15,000 nucleotides of DNA from Neocallimastix lanati (nom. inval.) (taxonomy: Eukaryota > Neocallimastigomycota > Neocallimastigomycetes > Neocallimastigales > Neocallimastigaceae). The DNA is taken from assembly GCA_016946835.1 (NCBI GenBank), contig JACVTC010000079.1, positions 525,001 to 540,000 on the forward strand. Reading direction: 5' to 3'. A program made the translations under genes and the position numbers. Position 1 is the first letter of the stretch. Each line of letters begins with the position of its first letter. Below, one piece after another: positions 9,640-15,000 of the stretch. The notes under the pieces are model-generated. The model was not told the DNA's origin. It saw only the letters and a list, made by a program, of their open reading frames with translations, and ran no database searches.

Positions 9640-9690
<51 letters not shown>
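9640..9690. repeat. T36 directly followed by A15
   Basis: A 36-nt T run (9640-9675) abuts a 15-nt A run (9676-9690) with no other base between. The junction is self-complementary over 15 bp and could fold back on itself. A minus-strand open frame through this tract (9604-9837) encodes only Lys and Phe runs at that point and is not called as a gene. Confidence 0.8.
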
Positions 9691-10078
9691 TACATAATTT
9701 ATATTATTAATTTTTAATTTCAATTTAATTATCAATATTATTAAAATATACATTTTGTTCTTGAAAATGTTTGAATTTGAGTACTTTATTTTTCTTTTTG
9801 ATAAAAGCGAAATAAAGTTTTTCAATGATATATTCAAAATTTTTATTAATATAATTGTATGATTATATATAATAAAAAAATATTGACATTATTTAATAAT
9901 ATTTTTGTATATATATAATATAATAATATTTAATTATTATCTATTTTTTTTAATTAATATATTTCTATAATATCATTATAATGATTCTATTTATATATAA
10001 AGTTGAATATTTAAAAATAGTAAATAAATAAAATAGAAATTGAATTATTAAGTTTATTTTAGTCAATTAATATTCAAA

Positions 10079-10201
10079 ATGGAATTTCAGGAAGTTCAAA
10101 GGCAAATTGAAGAAGCATGTAATCAAACAATGGTAATTACATAAATAAATATATCATAAAATTAATCAAAGAAAGTTATATACAACTTCTTGTTAGATTG
10201 A

Positions 10202-10247
<46 letters not shown>

Positions 10248-12506
10248 TATTATTTCTTTAAATTATTTCATTTATTTTATTTTTGTATATTAATAATAAA
10301 ATAAAATCAAACAATTCATATATTACAAAGAATGTATCTACCCGAGCAATTGGGGAACAAACAATATTAAATTTCAAAAATACACCAAATAATTTAATGC
10401 CAAGTAGATATATTCTTGGTAATTAATAATTTAACCACAAATATTTAAAATATTTATATATATGAAATTGAATAATAAATAATATTTATAAAATAATCAT
10501 ATAAAATAATCATATATTTTTGTTTATATTTATTTTATTTTAATCTTTCATATTTTCATTATTGAAGAAAATACAACAATACCTATTGTTCAATTTCATA
10601 TGATTAAAACTATACAAGAAGTTATTTTAAGAGATTATGTAATTTATCCACATAAAGAAATAATTCAAATGATTGAATATCTTTTAAATTTTACAATCAG
10701 TCATCTTAAAAAGTAAATTTATTAATATAAAAATAATAAATAAAGATAGAAAATTTACTAATTTTATAATATAATATAATGTATTATATATATATTTATT
10801 TTTATTATATTATACTATACTATATTTTATTTTATTATATTTATTTTTTTTTTTATAGTATCGAGAGATTTGTTAAAAATGAATTATTACATACAATTTC
10901 AGCAATTATAAAAAGAAGTTGGCTTGATGAAAATCAAATAATAAAAAATGATTGTTTTTCTAAAATTTTCCAATTAATTGAAAATGAAAATTCAATGGTA
11001 AAAAAAATGTTTTATATATACTTTATTATTATTTTTATAAATATATATTAAATATTATAATATGAAATTCGCTTTTAATAATATAAACAAAATAATATAA
11101 TATACAGAAAGAATTAGCAATTCTATTTTTTTCGAATCTCTTAGAAGAATTTTCATCAGATAAAGCTACTAAAATTGGCTTACCTTTTGATTTCCATGTT
11201 AAATGTAGACAACTTTTTGAAGTAAGAATCAATATTTTTTTTTTTTTTTTTTTTTTTTCAATATAGTAAAATAGTTTAAAAGATTGAAGTATCAAGAAAT
11301 TTAATAAAAAATATGTTACAATTATATAATAAATATCAATTATATATAATAATTAGGAAATGGAATTAAAACAAATTTTTGAAACTGTCATTGCTGTTAT
11401 TAATCAAGTAATTTCTAATATTTCATGGAAATCCGATAGAGCAAGTTTAGAACTATTATCAGCTTGTGTTACTACATTGGATAAAATTCTTAATTGGAAT
11501 TTTTCTGTATTATGTAAAATTAATTATTATTAATTATAATTGTATTTATTGCTATTATTATTAATATTAACAAGACTATTAAATAAATACATTCATTTTT
11601 ATGTGATAATAGCACCAAGCTTTAGTTCATTTAATATTAGACAAGGATTAGATGATGATAATCAACATGTTAAAACCCTTTTTCCAGAAAGCTGGAGTAA
11701 TATCTTTTCACGTCCAGAGATTATTCAAGTTTTATTTAAAGTATGTTAAATAAAATATTATAATATATATATTAGAGTTTTTATTTTAATAAAAAATTAT
11801 TTATTTTATTATATATATCAAAAAGATATGTAATCTTACCATTGATAATCAAACAATTAATCATATTTCAAGACAATGTCTTGTTCAATTATCAGGATTA
11901 AATTGTGATATATTTAAATCTGATGAAGAAAAGAAAGCCTATATTTCACATATTATGCAAGGTGTTATTTATTTAATTGAATTGTAAGGAAATTTATTGA
12001 ATAAATTTAATTATTTTAATAACATTTATTATTATCATTAGTTTTTTATGAAATAATAAAAAATAAAAAAATTTTTTTTTTATTTTTCAATTTTTTTTTT
12101 TTAATTATTAATAATAAAAAAAAAATAAATAATTTATAGCTTTTCAGGATTGAGTATATATAATGAAAATTATGGCCAAATGATATTTGATATTTCAAAA
12201 ATGATAAGAAGGGTTATTTATAATTATAAATTAGATATTATTGGAGATTTACCCGAATTCTATAAATTTATTGATAGTAGTAAAAATATCACCATGATTT
12301 GTTTAAAAAACATGGAATCTGAAGAAAGTGATATTTCATGTGATAGTATTGATGCATTTGATGAATCATTATACGCATGGACTTCATTAAGTATATATAT
12401 ACTATTTATTATATAAATATTTTTTATTAAATTAAATTTTAGGGATATTGAATTAATAACTATATTTATTCTTTAAATATTAAATATTTAAAATTAATTA
12501 CTGATA

Positions 12507-12554
<48 letters not shown>

Positions 12555-13353
12555 GTAACACAATCAAACGAGTTTATAGAAAAGGGTATTAATAATAATG
12601 TTATAAACGATTTTATCCAATATTTAAAACAAACTTGTATGGAAATATTTGTAAGATACATCGATTGTCGTCTTAAATTATCTGAATTAAATTTGGAAGA
12701 AGAAGAAATTGATAATGGATTTACTGATGAAGTAAATATTAATTTCAAATAATTCATATAATCTATTGTAACTATTAATAATTTTTTTTTTCTATTTCAT
12801 TTTATTTCATTTCTTTCATTCATTCTTTATTATCTTTTATTTATTAAGGAACTTTATGGAGATCAAATGAGATATATAGCTATTGTTGCTCGTTTCATTC
12901 CCGATCAATCATTAAAGAAAATTATAGAAATTTATAATGATAGATTTACTAATTATAAGGATCTCATGGAACGCGATAATTTAGATTTTAACCAAAGTAA
13001 TTAATTATTTATAATGAAAGCTATCTTTTTTATAAGATAATATATATTCTCTATTGAATTTATATTCATTAAATTTATTATTTATATTATATCATTATTT
13101 AAATATTATAAATTAAGATATTGCTTTACAGTATCTTCATGAACATATTTATTGGTTAACTTTAATTACAGGACATATATTAGCTGATGATGCTAATGGG
13201 GAACAACCATTAGTTGATACATCTTTAATGAAATATTCAATATTAAAGGTATTTATTAAATAACTTTTTTATATAAAATATCTTTAAATTTAAATAGCTT
13301 AAATTATGAAAATAAGTAATATATCATGAATTATTCTAAAATTTTTATTTTCA

Positions 13354-13421
<68 letters not shown>

Positions 13422-15000
13422 GTTGTTAAAAACATTAATAGTGTCAAGAAGGAAATTCAACTGATGATATTGTTGAACTATCAAATATTATTTTAACTAT
13501 TTTTGGTTATGTTTCAATTGGAATGAATGATAAAAGAGTAAATATTATAATTTATAAAAATTTTATTAATTTTAAATATTTATTAATTAATATTATTATT
13601 ATTATTATTATTATTACTTTTTATTTTATTTTATTTTTTTATTTTATTTTTTTATTTTATTTTATTATTTTATTTTATTTTTTTATTTTATTTTATTTTA
13701 TTTTATTATTTTTTTTTTTTAATAATAAATTAGATTATGAATTGTAGTCCATTAGTTACTGAAACCTTTTTATGGTTTATTGAAAGATGGGTTCCAACTT
13801 ATTTATTTATAAATAAGAGTGATTATAGAACTAATTTTTGCAGGTAGAAAACTAATATCATTATTTAACATATATATATATATATTTATTAATAAAAATT
13901 AATTTATTAAATATATATATATATTATTAAATTATTATCAACTTTTTCAATATATCATATAAATAGTCCAATTTTATTAAATAGCTACAGTGTTTCTGAA
14001 GGACATGGAGCACAAGTTTTAGAATTTATTGTTCAAAAATTATACAGTAATATTTGTTTATGGAATTCTGAAGAAAGTTTAGTTCAACAAGTAAATATAA
14101 ATAAAAAAAAAAAAAAAAAAAAAGGAAAAACTTTTTTTATTAATGGAATTTTATATACTTTAAATATTAATAAAAAATAATAATAATAAATTAATTATAT
14201 TTAATTAATAATTTATAAAAATAAAGGCAGTTAAAGTTCTTGATGCTTTATCGAAATCTTCAGTAATTACTGAAGCAATGACAAAATTTAGTAATTATCA
14301 AATTTTTTTTACTATCTAATTATTTACCACTTCAAAATAAATAAATAAATAATATTAATATAATTGATATACCTATATTTTAAATAATAGGTGTATTTAG
14401 AGAAATGACAGAATTTTTCTTATATAAATTATATAATTTACCACCAACTGTTCACAGGTATATATTTGCTAATTATATTTATATTTTCTATATTTAATTA
14501 TTATTAGATAGTTAAAATTTTTAAATTATGTAGATATATATAAAGTATTATTATATTAATAATATTTTTTTTTTTTTTAATTTATAATATAAAGTAAAGT
14601 TATTCGTGTTAATTCTATTATTATGTCTAAACAAGCAAATGAAGAAGATATTAAAGGATATTATAGTATTCTAGGAAAAGCATTAGAAGTAAATAATAAA
14701 AATTAATATATATATTTAATAATAAATTAATTATATGCAAATCATTAATTATTTAATATATATATGTTTAAAGAATCATATTAATTCAGTATTAAATCGT
14801 CCAGATTTTTCTAGGGTTTATCAAAATCCAGATGTAATCGAACAAGTTCTAAATACATTAGAAGTAATTAATTATTATAAAACTATATATTTAAATATAA
14901 CATTATATTTTGTTTATATCATACATATTATATATAATAATTATTAACCAAATCATATTTTTTGAATATGCTAATTAAAATATTAGATGTTTGAAGGTTT
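10079..15000 (+). CDS. XPO4: Exportin-4, 5' part (20 exons, cut at the window edge)
   Basis: Exons: 10079-10132, 10331-10418, 10568-10712, 10859-10997, 11108-11221, 11357-11513, 11613-11740, 11826-11983, 12140-12390, 12556-12731, 12849-12996, 13118-13248, 13442-13537, 13734-13843, 13967-14090, 14227-14290, 14391-14457, 14595-14688, 14774-14863 and 14987 to the edge. All join in phase, giving about 782 residues. Human XPO4 is about 1,150 aa, so roughly the last third is missing. Collinear matches to recalled human XPO4 include ISAIIKRSWLD (human VAVIVKRGSLD), EEFSSDKATKIGLPFDFH (human SEFSSSSKTSNIGLSMEFH) and, at about residues 525-551, LHEHIYWLTLITGHILADD followed by GEQPL (human YEDIHWLILVTGYLLADD). 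Known role: importin-beta-family, RanGTP-dependent nuclear transport receptor, exporting eIF5A and SMAD3 in animals. The start is the first ATG and gives EVQRQIEEA, aligned with the human N terminus. Confidence 0.95.
10206..10245. repeat. 40-nt T run in exportin-4 intron 1
   Basis: A pure T run in the sense orientation, about 85 nt upstream of the AAG acceptor of exon 2. It is too far away to act as an ordinary polypyrimidine tract. Confidence 0.95.
13357..13419 (+). repeat. (TTA)n microsatellite in exportin-4 intron 12
   Basis: About 21 uninterrupted TTA units fill the middle of the intron between exons 12 and 13. It ends about 22 nt before the exon. It is non-coding and likely to vary in length. 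Confidence 0.9.
13618..13720 (+). repeat. Degenerate (TTTTA)n repeat in exportin-4 intron 13
   Basis: This is a roughly 100-bp pyrimidine-rich tract built from TTTTA, TTTTTTA and TTATT units. It takes up half of the intron and ends in a T run close to the TAG acceptor. An open frame across it (13523-13747) is only intron read-through giving Phe/Leu/Tyr/Ile. Confidence 0.8.

Larger units (their letters stand above)
7422..10078. other. Divergent intergenic region between the ropporin-like and exportin-4 genes
   Basis: The two genes are transcribed away from each other, so both promoters lie in this 2.66-kb stretch. I find no convincing gene in it. It holds (TTTTTTA)-type repeats (about 7710-7775), a 7-bp tandem repeat (7801-7845), two local direct duplications (8199-8345 and 8548-8810), a 24-nt A run (9219-9242) and a T36/A15 tract (9640-9690). 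Its length and independent duplications argue against a compact shared bidirectional promoter. Confidence 0.6.
10133..14986 (+). other. Nineteen short introns of exportin-4
   Basis: The introns are 85-198 bp long. All begin GTA; donors are mainly GTAATT, GTAAAT, GTAAAA and GTATNT, and only two are GTAAG (introns 5 and 8). By my reading, acceptors end in TAG (10 introns), AAG (8: introns 1, 2, 7, 10, 11, 15, 17, 18) and CAG (1: intron 4). Long T runs lie in introns 1 (10206-10245), 5 (11235-11258) and 9 (12514-12550, ending five bases before the exon), and an A run lies in intron 15 (14103-14123). All three phases occur, and every junction keeps the family similarity. Confidence 0.88.

Noticed and set aside
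9604-9837. Minus-strand open frame with a poly-Lys/poly-Phe block
   Set aside because: It starts at TTG, runs through the T36/A15 tract, and shows no homology or splice support; only its left part is kept as a low-interest observation.
11035-11295. Minus-strand open frame opposite exportin-4 exon 5
   Set aside because: It is a shadow on the opposite strand of a well-supported exon, with a Lys run from the intron T run.
12494-12757. Minus-strand open frame opposite exportin-4 exon 10
   Set aside because: It is an antisense shadow of exon 10 and the T37 run.
13357-13419. CRISPR-like or regulatory array at the TTA repeats
   Set aside because: It is a pure trinucleotide microsatellite inside an intron, with no spacers.
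13523-13747. Plus-strand open frame through exportin-4 intron 13
   Set aside because: It is read-through of a (TTTTA)n microsatellite; clean GT and AG sites bound the intron and exon 14 continues the family match.

Overview
This is an extremely AT-rich eukaryotic nuclear window. Non-coding DNA is mostly A and T, with long T or A runs, AT/TTA microsatellites and many short introns. It carries three spliced protein genes. The nearest recognisable relatives are a small Cdc42-effector (CRIB) protein, a ropporin-1-like/radial spoke protein 11 protein and exportin-4. The ropporin-like gene implies a motile 9+2 flagellum. Together with the composition, the poly-T tracts and the 85-335 bp introns, this best fits a zoosporic early-diverging fungus, with the anaerobic gut fungi (Neocallimastigomycetes) as my best guess. 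Dictyostelium has similar composition but no flagellum. No prokaryotic operon, CRISPR array or recognisable transposase is present.

Layout: (1) 588-1134, minus strand: a three-exon gene for a predicted protein of about 82 aa with an N-myristoylation motif and a CRIB motif that an intron splits in two. (2) 1135-5210: about 4 kb without a recognisable protein gene. It holds homopolymer tracts, a 91-bp tandem duplication (4120-4290) and, at about 4385-4530, a small island with much higher GC (about 36%) that is either a structured RNA gene or a decayed coding relic. (3) 5211-7421, minus strand: a complete six-exon, 467-aa ropporin-1-like gene with a long acidic N-terminal extension. (4) 7422-10078: a head-to-head intergenic region of about 2.7 kb with local direct duplications, a 7-bp tandem repeat and a T36/A15 tract. 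(5) 10079 to the right edge, plus strand: the first 20 exons of exportin-4, about 782 residues, with the C-terminal third lying outside the window.

All splice models were made by hand. They rest on GT..AG boundaries, preserved reading phase across every junction and continuity of the protein family similarity. The ropporin-like and exportin-4 models close in phase across all their introns. The last exon of the CRIB gene is the weakest call. The three genes look functionally unrelated (Rho-GTPase signalling, axoneme, nuclear transport); I see no pathway linking them and no new multi-gene system. The observations most worth checking are the GC island, the split CRIB gene and the strand-biased long T tracts.
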